This document shows, piece by piece, positions 26,612 through 35,236 of a DNA stretch of 64,000 nucleotides (the first letter of the stretch is position 1; every line of letters starts with the position of its first letter). This DNA comes from Candidatus Planktophila sp. (GTDB taxonomy: Bacteria > Actinomycetota > Actinomycetes > Nanopelagicales > Nanopelagicaceae). The position numbers and the translations under genes are program-made. The notes under the pieces are model-generated. The model had not been told where the DNA came from. It was given only the letters and a program-made list of their open reading frames with translations, and did not search any database. The DNA lies in contig SHUV01000001.1 of assembly GCA_009694515.1 (NCBI GenBank), positions 93,886 through 157,885 on the forward strand, given 5' to 3'.

Positions 26612-27754
26612 ATGAAGAATCCGGATGCAATTGTTATCGGTGCTGGAATCCTAGGTGCCTGTTCTGCTCTTTCACTGACCAATGCTGGTTTCAAAGTGTT
26701 AATTATTGACCGGGGTACCGTAGCCAGTGGAACCACCGGCGCCGGTGAGGGAAATATTCTGGTTTCAGATAAAGATCCTGGTCCTGAATTAACCCTGGCG
26801 CTGAGATCACGCGATCTCTGGTTTGAGCTGCAGGAAGATGTTGGCGACTCCTTTGAATTAGAAGCCAAGGGTGGTGTGGTGGTAGCTCGCTCAGATGATT
26901 CACAATTGCTGGCACTGGCGAGATCTCAATCAGCACATGGGGTGGTCACTGAAAAACTTGATTCAAAACGACTCCATGAACTCGAACCGTATTTGCATCC
27001 TGAACTTTCATCAGGAGTTTTCTATCCGCAGGATGCTCAGTGCCAACCAATGCTCGCGGCTGCTCGCATTATTCAAAGCGTCATTGCCCGGGGTGGGCAA
27101 CTTGTGACACGTTCCAAAGTGCTCGGATTTAAAACCGAGAACGACGCGATGAGTAGTGTGTTAACCAGCACCGGGGAATACTCGGCGCCGATTGTTATCA
27201 ATGCAGCCGGCACTTGGGCGGGCGAGATTGCTTCGCTAGCCGGTTCGCATCTACCGGTCGCACCTAGACGTGGATTTATCTTGGTGACCGAGCCGGCTCC
27301 GCAATACATATTCCATAAGGTCTATGACTCCGAGTATGTCGTGAATGTGGCCAGCAGTGATGCCGATTTGCAGACTAGTACGGTGGTGGAGGGAACTCGT
27401 AGCGGAACAATTCTTATCGGAGCAAGTCGTGAGCGAGTTGGTTTTGATTCAACGATGAATTACGAAATCGTGCGCAAGTTAGCCGCGCAAGCAACATCAC
27501 TATTTCCCATCTTGCGCGATGTCCAACTGCTACGTGTCTATAGAGGCTTTAGACCTTATGCCCCAGATCATCTTCCTTTAATCGGTGAAGATTACAGAGT
27601 AAAAGGATTGTGGCATTCCGCCGGACATGAAGGAGCAGGCATAGGACTTGCACCGGGATCGGCTGCCTTGATCACTGACACAATTCTTGGTCGTCCATCA
27701 TTTATGGATCCAGCTGCTTTCTCACCGAAGAGATTCGCCGAGGTCTTGCAATGA
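26612..27754 (+). CDS. FAD-dependent D-hydroxyproline dehydrogenase, DAO-type subunit (HcnC-like)
   Basis: The 380-residue product belongs to the D-amino-acid oxidase family. It begins with the FAD dinucleotide fold AIVIGAGILGACSALSL and a GAGEGNILVSD loop, and ends with GLWHSAGHEGAGIGLAPGSA. With the two genes that follow (2Fe-2S protein and FAD/NAD(P) protein) it forms a heteromeric HcnABC-like dehydrogenase. Because an epimerase, a deaminase and a semialdehyde dehydrogenase follow, the substrate is most likely cis-4-hydroxy-D-proline. The ATG at 26612 has GAGAAG upstream. The stop overlaps the next start (4 bp). Confidence 0.88.
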   Translation: MKNPDAIVIGAGILGACSALSLTNAGFKVLIIDRGTVASGTTGAGEGNILVSDKDPGPELTLALRSRDLWFELQEDVGDSFELEAKGGVVVARSDDSQLLALARSQSAHGVVTEKLDSKRLHELEPYLHPELSSGVFYPQDAQCQPMLAAARIIQSVIARGGQLVTRSKVLGFKTENDAMSSVLTSTGEYSAPIVINAAGTWAGEIASLAGSHLPVAPRRGFILVTEPAPQYIFHKVYDSEYVVNVASSDADLQTSTVVEGTRSGTILIGASRERVGFDSTMNYEIVRKLAAQATSLFPILRDVQLLRVYRGFRPYAPDHLPLIGEDYRVKGLWHSAGHEGAGIGLAPGSAALITDTILGRPSFMDPAAFSPKRFAEVLQ

Positions 27755-28014
27755 GTGAGAGCACAGGTGCCGATCTTTCCTTCACCTTCAACGGAGATTG
27801 CTATGAAGGCGCACCAGGTCAGTCAATTGCGGCGGCTCTCATGGCATCGGGCGTGCGAGAGCTGCGAACAACCCGTTTTCATAAGGAGCCGAGATTGATT
27901 TTCTGTGGCATTGGAGTTTGTTTTGATTGCGTCGTTGTAGTTAATGGTGTTGCTAATCAAAGAGCATGTCTTGTGGAGATCAACCAAGGTGATGAAATTG
28001 TGAGCAGTAAATGA
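27751..28014 (+). CDS. (2Fe-2S) subunit of D-hydroxyproline dehydrogenase (HcnA-like)
   Basis: This small 87-residue ferredoxin-fold protein has cysteines Cys52, Cys57, Cys60 and Cys73 in the CxxxxCxxC...C pattern of sarcosine oxidase alpha N-terminal and HcnA-type domains. The N-terminal part FTFNGDCYEGAPGQSIAAAL is typical of the family. It overlaps both neighbours by 4 bp, which supports a one-to-one complex with them. Confidence 0.9.
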   Translation: MSESTGADLSFTFNGDCYEGAPGQSIAAALMASGVRELRTTRFHKEPRLIFCGIGVCFDCVVVVNGVANQRACLVEINQGDEIVSSK

Positions 28015-29345
28015 TCGCCGTTATTGGAGCTGGTCCGGCGGGTCTTGCAGCTGCCATGACGGTGGCACAAAACAACGAGCAGGTGGTGGTCATTGATTCC
28101 GCCCCGCGCCCCGGTGGGCAGTACTGGCGACACTTGAGAAAAGTGGAAGGTTATAAATCTGGGCGATCAGATAAGTACTTCAGAGCACTGGAAGAGAGTA
28201 AGAAAATCATTTACATCCGTGGGGCTCAGATCTGGAGCGCGGTGCAGAGCGAGAATGCAATTACTCTCAATTACCTCGCGGCTGGAATTGAATCTTCAAT
28301 AACCGTTGCGAAAGTCATTCTGGCTACCGGGGCCCACGATCGCGCTCTTCCTTTTACTGGGTGGGAGCGGCCAGGAGTGATGACACCTGGTGCAGCGCAG
28401 GCTCTTCTTAAAGGCCACAACGTAATTGCCGGTCAGAAGATTCTCATCACAGGCACAGGTCCTTTTCTCTTGCCGGTAGCTGTCGGGCTGGCAGCAGCAG
28501 GAGCGCAGGTCGCAGGAATCATCGAAGCCCATTCACCACTTCGTTGGCTGAGATCGCCAGTTGCGCTCTTGCTTAATCCACAGAAATCAATCGAACTGAT
28601 TTATTACATTCGAAAGATTTATCAGTACAAATTAAAGGTGAGCTTTAATCGCGCAGTCATAGCCTATGACGGCAGAGCAGCTTCGATAGCGACAGTAGAT
28701 ACTGAATTAAGAATTAAGGAGACCGTCTCAAAGATTGACTGCGATGTCATTGCCGCGGGTTGGGGATTTACTCCCGATGTCACGCTAGGTGGAATTCTCG
28801 GCTGCCAGCAGGTGGTAGACCGAGACGGAACAGTGATCTTCGCTGTAGATAGAGACCAGCGAAGTTCGGCAACAAATATTTGGATTGCCGGCGAGGCCAC
28901 CGGTATTGGCGGCGCCGATCTAGCACTGGTTGAAGGTCGCATCGCAGCCCTGTCGGCACTTGGTCTTGCCATCCCGGCGCGATTGCGGCTTGCTCGATAT
29001 CGATTACAAAAATTCGCCACAGCGCTACAAGTGAGTTATCCCGTGGGCAATGGCTGGCAGGGTTGGATAGCGCTGGAAAGTAAAATTTGTCGTTGCGAGG
29101 AGGTTTCACTTGGTGAAATCTGTGCCTCGGTCTCAGAACTATCGGCAAACGATGCGAGAACATCAAAGCTATTTACACGCGCCGGCATGGGGATGTGTCA
29201 GGGGCGAATTTGTTCTCGCAATGTGAGTGAAATTATCGCAAAGCAAACCCAATGCGAAGTTACTGAGCAAGAACGAATCGGCTACAGTAATAGACCCATT
29301 TCCGCTCCTATTTCACTTGGGGCGTTAGCTAATGGTATTAAGTGA
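28011..29345 (+). CDS. FAD/NAD(P) oxidoreductase subunit of D-hydroxyproline dehydrogenase (HcnB-like)
   Basis: The 444-residue flavoprotein has an N-terminal FAD motif (AVIGAGPAGLAAAM), a GGQYWR loop, a second dinucleotide fold (ILITGTGPFLLPVAVGLAAAG), and WIAGEATGIGGADLALVEGRIAA. A C-terminal cysteine-rich domain (CRCEEV ... GMGMCQGRICS) looks like a BFD-type [2Fe-2S] site. It would pass electrons from the DAO-type subunit toward an acceptor, probably the respiratory chain. It ends 22 bp before the deaminase gene. Confidence 0.88.
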   Translation: MIAVIGAGPAGLAAAMTVAQNNEQVVVIDSAPRPGGQYWRHLRKVEGYKSGRSDKYFRALEESKKIIYIRGAQIWSAVQSENAITLNYLAAGIESSITVAKVILATGAHDRALPFTGWERPGVMTPGAAQALLKGHNVIAGQKILITGTGPFLLPVAVGLAAAGAQVAGIIEAHSPLRWLRSPVALLLNPQKSIELIYYIRKIYQYKLKVSFNRAVIAYDGRAASIATVDTELRIKETVSKIDCDVIAAGWGFTPDVTLGGILGCQQVVDRDGTVIFAVDRDQRSSATNIWIAGEATGIGGADLALVEGRIAALSALGLAIPARLRLARYRLQKFATALQVSYPVGNGWQGWIALESKICRCEEVSLGEICASVSELSANDARTSKLFTRAGMGMCQGRICSRNVSEIIAKQTQCEVTEQERIGYSNRPISAPISLGALANGIK

Positions 29346-29361
29346 AGTTAAGAGATAACTT
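29345..29361. repeat. inverted repeat before the hydroxyproline deaminase gene
   Basis: AAGTTA and TAACTT flank AGAGA in the short gap before the ATG at 29368. It might be a regulator site or a small hairpin over the leader. No regulator gene is adjacent, so this stays tentative. Confidence 0.2.
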
Positions 29362-29367
29362 TCTCCC

Positions 29368-30261
29368 ATGACTAAACCATGGAACGGCGTTCTCACAGCC
29401 ACGGCAACACCATTTAAGGCCGACCTCTCTGTTGATTTCGATAAATATGCAGCGCACGTTGCCTGGCTTGCCGAAAATGGCACTCATGGTGTAATTCCAA
29501 ATGGATCACTTGGCGAGTATCAAGTGCTCACACCTGAGGAGCGCGCAAAGATGGTGGAGGTTGCTGTCGCTGCAGCACCAAAAGGTTTTAGCGTCGTGCC
29601 AGGAGTGGCTGCTTATGGTGCTACTGAGTCACGAAAGTGGGCAGAGCAAGCGCAGAAAGCCGGAGCCGGTGCGGTCATGCTGCTACCTCCCAATGCCTAC
29701 CGGGCATCTGATGATGAAGTGATCGCTCATTACAAAGCTGTCGCCGTGGTGGGCATGCCAATTATCGCCTATAACAATCCGTTCGACACAAAAGTTGATC
29801 TGACTCCAAAGTTGGTAGCAAGAATTGCAGAAGAAGTTCCCGAGGTAGTTGCCATCAAAGAGTTTTCGGGAGATGTGCGAAGAATCTGGCAGATAAAGCG
29901 CCTTGCACCCAGAATTGAAGTCATTGTTGGAGCCGATGATGTGCTTCTCGAGCTAGCCACCGCGGGTATCGCTGGCTGGATTGCTGGCTTTCCTAATGCT
30001 TTGCCAAAAGAATCTATGGAGCTATACAACTTGGCGATAGCAGGCAAGTTCACCGAAGCAGCGCCGATGTATGCAGCTCTTCATGATGTCTTCCACTGGG
30101 ATTCGAAGAAGGAATTCATCCAGGCAATTAAATTAGGCATGGATCATGTTGGTCGATATGGGGGACCTACCCGATTGCCTCGCTTGCCACTACCTAAACA
30201 CGAGCAAGAGCAGATTCATCGCGAGCTGGATGTAGCACTCGCATACTTTAAGAATCGCTAA
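29368..30261 (+). CDS. DapA-superfamily lyase, probable 1-pyrroline-4-hydroxy-2-carboxylate deaminase
   Basis: The 297-residue TIM-barrel protein has the Schiff-base Lys164 in VVAIKEFSGD, Tyr135 in IIAYNNPFD, and the GSLGEYQVLTPEE loop replacing the GTTGE loop of dihydrodipicolinate synthase. Between the D-hydroxyproline dehydrogenase and the epimerase its expected reaction is deamination and dehydration of 1-pyrroline-4-hydroxy-2-carboxylate to 2-oxoglutarate semialdehyde. True DapA is unlikely because of the context. It is 8 bp from hypE. Confidence 0.88.
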   Translation: MTKPWNGVLTATATPFKADLSVDFDKYAAHVAWLAENGTHGVIPNGSLGEYQVLTPEERAKMVEVAVAAAPKGFSVVPGVAAYGATESRKWAEQAQKAGAGAVMLLPPNAYRASDDEVIAHYKAVAVVGMPIIAYNNPFDTKVDLTPKLVARIAEEVPEVVAIKEFSGDVRRIWQIKRLAPRIEVIVGADDVLLELATAGIAGWIAGFPNALPKESMELYNLAIAGKFTEAAPMYAALHDVFHWDSKKEFIQAIKLGMDHVGRYGGPTRLPRLPLPKHEQEQIHRELDVALAYFKNR

Positions 30262-30269
30262 GAAATTCC

Positions 30270-31274
30270 ATGAAGACCTTGCGCACGGTCACTACGGTGG
30301 AGACACATACCGAAGGCATGCCAACACGTGTTGTCACCTCTGGAATCGGTGAAATACCAGGGGCGACCATGTTTGAGAAACGTCTTCATTTCATGGAGCA
30401 TCTGGATTACTGGCGACAATGGTTGATGTTTGAGCCTCGAGGACATAGCGCCATGAGCGGTGCGATATTACAAAAACCAACCCGACCTGATGCAGATTGG
30501 GGCGTTATCTACATCGAAGTCTCTGGCTGTCTTCCGATGTGTGGCCACGGAACAATCGGTGTGGCAACTGCTTTGGTGGAGAAAAAACTGGTGCCAATCA
30601 TTGAACCAGTGACAACAATTCGACTTGATACCCCGGCGGGTTTAGTAGTCGTTGATGTCGCCATCGAAGATGGCAGAGCGAAGAATGTCACGATGACAAA
30701 TGTTCCCTCCTTTTCCTACGCCCTTGATCAAGAGGTAGATGTTCCAGGGCTTGGTAAGTTGAAATATGACATGGCCTATGGTGGAAATTTCTATGCCATA
30801 GTTCCCACCGAGCGAGTAAATATTGAATTTGCACGCGAAAATGGCCAAAAGTTTTTAGATCTAGGCCTGCAAATTTCTGATGCAATCAATGAACAAAATA
30901 GACCGGTCCATCCTGAGAATCCAGATATAGCAATCTGCCATCACATCGATTTCATCTCACCTGGCACCAAAGGCCCGCTGCATTGGCGAAATGCGATGGC
31001 AATTCATCCTGGTTGGTTTGATCGTTCACCCTGTGGAACTGGCACTTCCGCGCGGCTCGCACAAATGGTGGCGCGAGGCGAATTTAAAGATGGAGATGTT
31101 CTTATCAATGAATCGTGGATTGGTTCCCACTTTGAAGGACGGGTAAAAGAGCGCACAAAGGTGGGTAGCTTCGATGCCATCGTTCCGATGATTACAGGTC
31201 GTGCTTGGGTTATGGGCGAATCAACTTGGATGTTAGATGAGAATGATCCATTTCCTAGCGGTTTTATTGTTTAG
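30270..31274 (+). CDS. hypE: 4-hydroxyproline 2-epimerase (proline racemase family)
   Basis: This enzyme interconverts trans-4-hydroxy-L-proline and cis-4-hydroxy-D-proline without cofactor. The two acid/base cysteines are both present: Cys91 in PMCGHGTIG and Cys255 in DRSPCGTGTSARLA. Having both separates epimerase/racemase from the dehydratase branch, in which one is Thr. The 334-residue length is normal. The gene converges on the semialdehyde dehydrogenase gene with a 4 bp overlap. It provides the first step for the dehydrogenase encoded upstream. Confidence 0.92.
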   Translation: MKTLRTVTTVETHTEGMPTRVVTSGIGEIPGATMFEKRLHFMEHLDYWRQWLMFEPRGHSAMSGAILQKPTRPDADWGVIYIEVSGCLPMCGHGTIGVATALVEKKLVPIIEPVTTIRLDTPAGLVVVDVAIEDGRAKNVTMTNVPSFSYALDQEVDVPGLGKLKYDMAYGGNFYAIVPTERVNIEFARENGQKFLDLGLQISDAINEQNRPVHPENPDIAICHHIDFISPGTKGPLHWRNAMAIHPGWFDRSPCGTGTSARLAQMVARGEFKDGDVLINESWIGSHFEGRVKERTKVGSFDAIVPMITGRAWVMGESTWMLDENDPFPSGFIV

Positions 31275-32758
31275 TTAATTCGCTGTTCGACTTTCCACGG
31301 ATTGGCATCTTGTAGCGCTGGCGGCAGAACCTCTTGTGCAAATGATTGATAGGAAACCGGGCGCATAAAACGATAGATGGCATCGATACCAACTGATGTT
31401 GTGTGAGTCGATGATGCTGGCCATTGTCCGCCGTGTTGCATCGCCTCAGTGACGGCAACGCCAGTGGGAAATGCGTTCCAGATTACTCGGCCAGCTTTCT
31501 GAGCCAAGATTGAGAGTAACTCGGTGAATGAATCAGATGCACTGCCATGAATAGTGGCCGTTAACTGTCCTTGCAGTTCGCAAGCGATCTTCACGAAGTC
31601 TTTCTCAGCTGCTGTGATAACAACGGTGGTGGGACCGAAGTGTTCTTCTAGCAACCCTGGGGTTGATTGCGCAGTTACCCAGTCGGTAACAAAGATTGTG
31701 GGTGTTACACCAAAACCATTGTTGGTGGCTTTTGCAGAAAAGACTTTCACTTTAGGTGTTTGTGCAAGTGATGAGATAGCAGCGCCATAGCGGCTGGCGA
31801 TGGAGGAGGAAAGAAGTGGTCCCACCTGCAGCGTTTCAAGGTGGGCACTCATGTGTGAAAGGAATTCTCTCTGGTTATCAGGAATGAAGATGAGCCCAGG
31901 CTTGGTACAAAATTGACCAGAGCCAAGGAGAGCGGAATCAACAAGGCCCTTGGCAAGTTCTTCTGAGCGCTCAGTAATTGCAGCACTTGTCACAAAGACT
32001 GGATTAAGACTTCCCATCTCGGCATATACCGGAATCGGTACTTCGCGCTTTGCTGCAATATCAAGCAGGATTCTTCCCACTGCTTCAGAGCCGGTAAATC
32101 CAACAGCCTTGATACGAGGATCCCCAGCAAGCCAATGAGTTATCTGTGGATTCACACCCTGCACGATTGCAAAGAGATCAGGAGATAACCCAACTTTAGT
32201 CAGAGCGCTTTTCACAGCACCTTCAATAATCGCGCAGGTATTCGGATGCGAAGGATGAGCTTTTGCAACCACAGCATTGCCGGAAGCGATTGCAGATGCG
32301 GAATCCCCGCCAGCAACAGAGAAGGCGAGTGGGAAGTTACTCGCGGCAAAGATGGCAACGACTCCAAGTGGTTGGTTCTGCCGGCGAAGATCAGGGCGCG
32401 GGGCAGGGGAGTAGTTGGCATCAGCCTTATCGATGACCACTCTTAAGTGCCGTCCACTCTCAACCAGATCTGCAAATAATTTGAATTGCACTGTGGTGCG
32501 AGTTATCTCGCCGCCGATGCGACCTTCAGGTAGCGCTGTCTCGGCACATGCACTTTTAATGAGCGCAGCTCGCTGAGATTCAATCGCATCTGCTATTGCG
32601 CGCAGTAAGGCAGCTGACTTAGCCGGTGAAAGATTAACCAGAGTGTGAGCCTGTTCTTGTGCTTTTGCAATCAACGCGCGAACTTCAGCCTCGGTATATT
32701 CGTGGATTGGATTTCCGAATGTGGATGCGTCACTGGGCTTGATGGCGGTAAATGTCAT
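31271..32758 (-). CDS. 2,5-dioxovalerate (2-oxoglutarate semialdehyde) dehydrogenase
   Basis: The 495-residue aldehyde dehydrogenase belongs to the KGSADH branch, with the catalytic Cys284 in LGSGQFCTKPG, catalytic Glu247 in VYAEMGSLNP, and NAD(P) site stretches FAASNFPLAFSVAGGD and VGFTGSEAVG. It would oxidise 2-oxoglutarate semialdehyde to 2-oxoglutarate, closing the hydroxyproline route into the TCA cycle. It is on the opposite strand from the other five genes, so it has its own promoter in the 28 bp divergent gap near 32759-32786 or inside the neighbouring gene. Confidence 0.9.
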   Translation of the reverse strand: MTFTAIKPSDASTFGNPIHEYTEAEVRALIAKAQEQAHTLVNLSPAKSAALLRAIADAIESQRAALIKSACAETALPEGRIGGEITRTTVQFKLFADLVESGRHLRVVIDKADANYSPAPRPDLRRQNQPLGVVAIFAASNFPLAFSVAGGDSASAIASGNAVVAKAHPSHPNTCAIIEGAVKSALTKVGLSPDLFAIVQGVNPQITHWLAGDPRIKAVGFTGSEAVGRILLDIAAKREVPIPVYAEMGSLNPVFVTSAAITERSEELAKGLVDSALLGSGQFCTKPGLIFIPDNQREFLSHMSAHLETLQVGPLLSSSIASRYGAAISSLAQTPKVKVFSAKATNNGFGVTPTIFVTDWVTAQSTPGLLEEHFGPTTVVITAAEKDFVKIACELQGQLTATIHGSASDSFTELLSILAQKAGRVIWNAFPTGVAVTEAMQHGGQWPASSTHTTSVGIDAIYRFMRPVSYQSFAQEVLPPALQDANPWKVEQRIN

Positions 32759-32786
32759 AGCCGAATCTTACGAGTATTCTTTCTAG

Positions 32787-33659
32787 GTGAATACCTCAAC
32801 TAGGCGGATGGGAATTCTTGCAGTCCTAGGATCTGCTCTCTGCTTTGGAACCACAGGAACCACGCAACAACTCGGCGTTCCAGATATCTCACCGCTTGCG
32901 GTGGGCGCCGCCAGACTTCTCTGTGGCTCCCTCTTTCTCTTTGCCTTTGCTTGCATCCAGCGCTCACAGCGCGGAAGCATTCGTATGTCCCGGCGAGACT
33001 TATTGATCTGCGGCATTGGAGTGGCGGGCTATCAACTCACTTTTTTTAGCGCAGTTCACATCACTGGCATTGCAATCTCCACCGTTACCGCACTCGGAAG
33101 CGTTCCCACATTCTCTGCCATCGTCGCCTATTTAGTGATTGGCGAAAAACCTTCCAAGAGTTGGTATCTGGGCACATCGGTGACAATTCTTGGAATCATT
33201 CTCGTCGGAACAGCAAACGGTATTGCCGAATTTAAGCCCCTCGGAATTCTCCTGGCAGCAATCGCTGGTTTTGGCTTTGCCGTCTTTAATGTAGTTAGCC
33301 GCAAATCTCTAGCGGCAGGGGCGCAAGATATTTGGTTGACCGCGACTTCATTTGGTGTGGCAGCGCTAATTACCGTGCCATTTCTCTTTGCCCAAAACCC
33401 AGAGTGGATTCTCACGACTAAGGGTGGGTTATCAGTTCTCTGGTTAGGACTTGTCCCCACAGCGATTGGTTATTTTCTCTTCACATCAGGGCTGAAAAAG
33501 ATTGATTCTAGTACGGCCGCAACCGTGGTCTTAGCAGAGCCGGCAACTGCCACCATCTTGGCTGCGGTAGTTATTGGGGAAAGTCTTGTTCTTCAGAGCT
33601 ATCTCGGCATCGCCATCGTTGCTTCTGGAATTCTCTATATCTCGCGCGTTAAGCCTTAA
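32787..33659 (+). CDS. EamA/DMT family transporter
   Basis: This 290-residue ten-helix protein with two EamA repeats starts at a GTG. Repeat 1 begins GILAVLGSALCFGTTGTTQQLG; repeat 2 begins near residue 152 with LGILLAAIAGFGFAVFNVVSRKSL and ends with TAATVVLAEPATATILA, a typical DMT stretch. The substrate is unknown; it may export amino acids or threonine/homoserine-like compounds. It overlaps the convergent lysE-like gene by 11 bp. Confidence 0.87.
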   Translation: MNTSTRRMGILAVLGSALCFGTTGTTQQLGVPDISPLAVGAARLLCGSLFLFAFACIQRSQRGSIRMSRRDLLICGIGVAGYQLTFFSAVHITGIAISTVTALGSVPTFSAIVAYLVIGEKPSKSWYLGTSVTILGIILVGTANGIAEFKPLGILLAAIAGFGFAVFNVVSRKSLAAGAQDIWLTATSFGVAALITVPFLFAQNPEWILTTKGGLSVLWLGLVPTAIGYFLFTSGLKKIDSSTAATVVLAEPATATILAAVVIGESLVLQSYLGIAIVASGILYISRVKP

Positions 33660-34257
33660 AGTCATAGAAGATGAGGAAGATTGCCACTGCGAACATCACA
33701 TTGGCAATAATGTAATCAAGGACCTTCCAAAAGATTGGTTTGGTCATAAACCGGGAAGCAGCGCGGGCGCCAAAACCAAGGGCAGAGAACCAGAGAATAC
33801 TTCCGATAGCAGCACCGAGAGCGAAATACCAGCGATCGCTCTGGAATTGGTTTGAAATACTGCCGAGCAGAATGACGGTATCCAGATACACATGAGGATT
33901 GAGAAAAGTAAATCCGAGCACCGATGCGATTGCAGCTTTGCGCGAAATTGAAGTCTCGCCTTCAATACTCAAAGCACCGGTGCGGAAAACCTTTCGGAGA
34001 GTGTTGAGCCCAAAGAAGGTGAGGTAGGCAACGCCGAACCAACGAATGACTTCAAGTGCGCGCGGTTGCGATTGTATGACTGCTCCGAGTCCTCCGGTAC
34101 CAAGGAAGATAAGTAGCGCATCGGATGCGGCGCAAATAACGACCACGAGCAGGACATGGGATTTAGCTAAGCCCTGCCGGATGACGAAAGCATTCTGGGC
34201 GCCGATGGCGATGATGAGAGAGAGACCAGTAAGTAAGCCTGGGAGAAATGCAATCAC
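33649..34257 (-). CDS. LysE/ArgO family amino-acid exporter
   Basis: The 202-residue membrane protein has six helices and the family N terminus PGLLTGLSLIIAIGAQNAFVIRQGL, with ICAASDALLIFLGTGGLG and FLNPHVYLDTVILLGS following. LysE/ArgO exporters release lysine or arginine when the internal pool rises. The start is GTG at 34255-34257. No LysG-type regulator is adjacent. Confidence 0.9.
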   Translation of the reverse strand: MIAFLPGLLTGLSLIIAIGAQNAFVIRQGLAKSHVLLVVVICAASDALLIFLGTGGLGAVIQSQPRALEVIRWFGVAYLTFFGLNTLRKVFRTGALSIEGETSISRKAAIASVLGFTFLNPHVYLDTVILLGSISNQFQSDRWYFALGAAIGSILWFSALGFGARAASRFMTKPIFWKVLDYIIANVMFAVAIFLIFYDFKA

Positions 34258-34363
34258 CAGCAGACACTACTTTGAGTGATGGAATCTTGGAAGAAAGAAG
34301 GGGTATTAAAAATCCTTAGGCGAGTCCTCATCCATTCCAACACCATTAGTTTTAGGATTGAAC

Positions 34364-34921
34364 ATGCGCTTTAAGAATATCTTCGTATTAAGTCCAGGAA
34401 GATCGGGATCGAAGACTTTCATTGAGGCCTCATCGCATCTGACTAACTACTCCGCAGCTCATGAATCTTTGAGTGCTCATCTGGGTGATAAACGATTCGA
34501 CTATCCAGCACACCATATTGAGGCAGATAATCGACTTATCTGGTTTACAGGTGAGTTAGCTAAGCGCTTTTCCCAAGATGTTCTCTACGTCAATCTCATT
34601 CGAGATTTTGAGGCAACGGTAGATAGCTTTCATCATCGCCTGCAAAGCAGTTCTTATCGTGCTTCGATTATGAACGCCTTCGCCCATGGAATCTTGATGA
34701 AGCCAGGTGATTGGAGAGCCGATCAAGAGCGGGATCTCGCTGCTTTCTATGTTGAAACTGTGCAATCGAATATCGAGTTCTTTCTAAAGGGACGAACCCA
34801 CCTCACCGTTCACCTAGAAGATGGTGGCGAAAGTTTCAATGAATTCCTGCAGTTGATTAAGGGCGAAGGAGATATGGGCAAGGTACGTTCGACCTGGCTG
34901 GAAGTTCATAACGCGCGATAG
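34364..34921 (+). CDS. small sulfotransferase-like protein
   Basis: The 185-residue product starts with FVLSPGRSGSKTF, which resembles the 5'-phosphosulfate-binding P-loop of sulfotransferases (PRSGTT-type), and has LYVNLIRDFEATVDSFHHR, like the RdPxd 3'-phosphate-binding strand. It is short for the family and lacks a clear C-terminal dimer or lid motif. ATG at 34364 has AGGAT upstream. Acceptor and product are unknown. It directly abuts a degenerate tRNA-Val fragment, which raises the possibility of lateral arrival. Its relation to sulfotransferases is my motif reading only. Confidence 0.6.
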   Translation: MRFKNIFVLSPGRSGSKTFIEASSHLTNYSAAHESLSAHLGDKRFDYPAHHIEADNRLIWFTGELAKRFSQDVLYVNLIRDFEATVDSFHHRLQSSSYRASIMNAFAHGILMKPGDWRADQERDLAAFYVETVQSNIEFFLKGRTHLTVHLEDGGESFNEFLQLIKGEGDMGKVRSTWLEVHNAR

Positions 34922-34924
34922 GAA

Positions 34925-34965
34925 GACGAGACTGGAATCAAACTAGTGAGCCCCGCAATGTCAAT
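34925..34965 (-). pseudogene. degenerate 3' half of tRNA-Val(GAC)
   Basis: The 41 bases align without gaps to 35239-35279 of the intact tRNA-Val gene at an offset of 314 bp, with 35 identities. The match covers the anticodon loop (GTCAAT on the plus strand), variable region, T arm and acceptor 3' strand, and stops beyond the anticodon. Mismatches fall at 34930, 34936, 34940, 34944, 34950 and 34955, breaking the T-arm consensus, so it is not functional. Such 3'-half copies are typical footprints of integration at a tRNA gene. Confidence 0.75.
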
Positions 34966-35008
34966 CTTCGCTTACGCGTGTGAATAGTGCAGACTAAGAA
35001 AGCCGTTT

Positions 35009-35161
35009 CTAACGGGAGTTAATAACCTTTTCCTTTACCGGGCCCTCCATCGCACAAACTGGGCAGAGTGCTGTCTTACCAATCCAATTTTCATTTGGCT
35101 TAGTTAAATCGGCGTTCCATGCATGTCCACATGCAAGCCAATAGGCTGGTCTAATTGTCAT
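35009..35161 (-). CDS. 50-residue zinc-ribbon-like protein
   Basis: A short frame encodes MTIRPAYWLACGHAWNADLT followed by a segment ending CPVCAMEGPVKEKVINSR. Cys11, His13, Cys33 and Cys36 make a plausible CxH...CxxC zinc site. The start is ATG at 35159-35161 and the stop is TAG at 35009-35011. The ribosome site is poor. It lies alone between the tRNA-Val remnant and the intact tRNA-Val gene. I do not recognise the family; the metal-ligand spacing is the main support for it being real. Confidence 0.5.
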   Translation of the reverse strand: MTIRPAYWLACGHAWNADLTKPNENWIGKTALCPVCAMEGPVKEKVINSR

Positions 35162-35236
35162 ACAAGAAGAGTAGCAAATGGTAGACAAAATTTGAACCTG
35201 CTAAAGCGCGTTTAAGAAATAACACGCTTAAAAACG

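Noticed and set aside
30270..31274. Proline racemase or hydroxyproline dehydratase as alternative for the epimerase
   Set aside because: Both catalytic Cys are present, excluding the dehydratase branch, and the full hydroxyproline pathway surrounds it.
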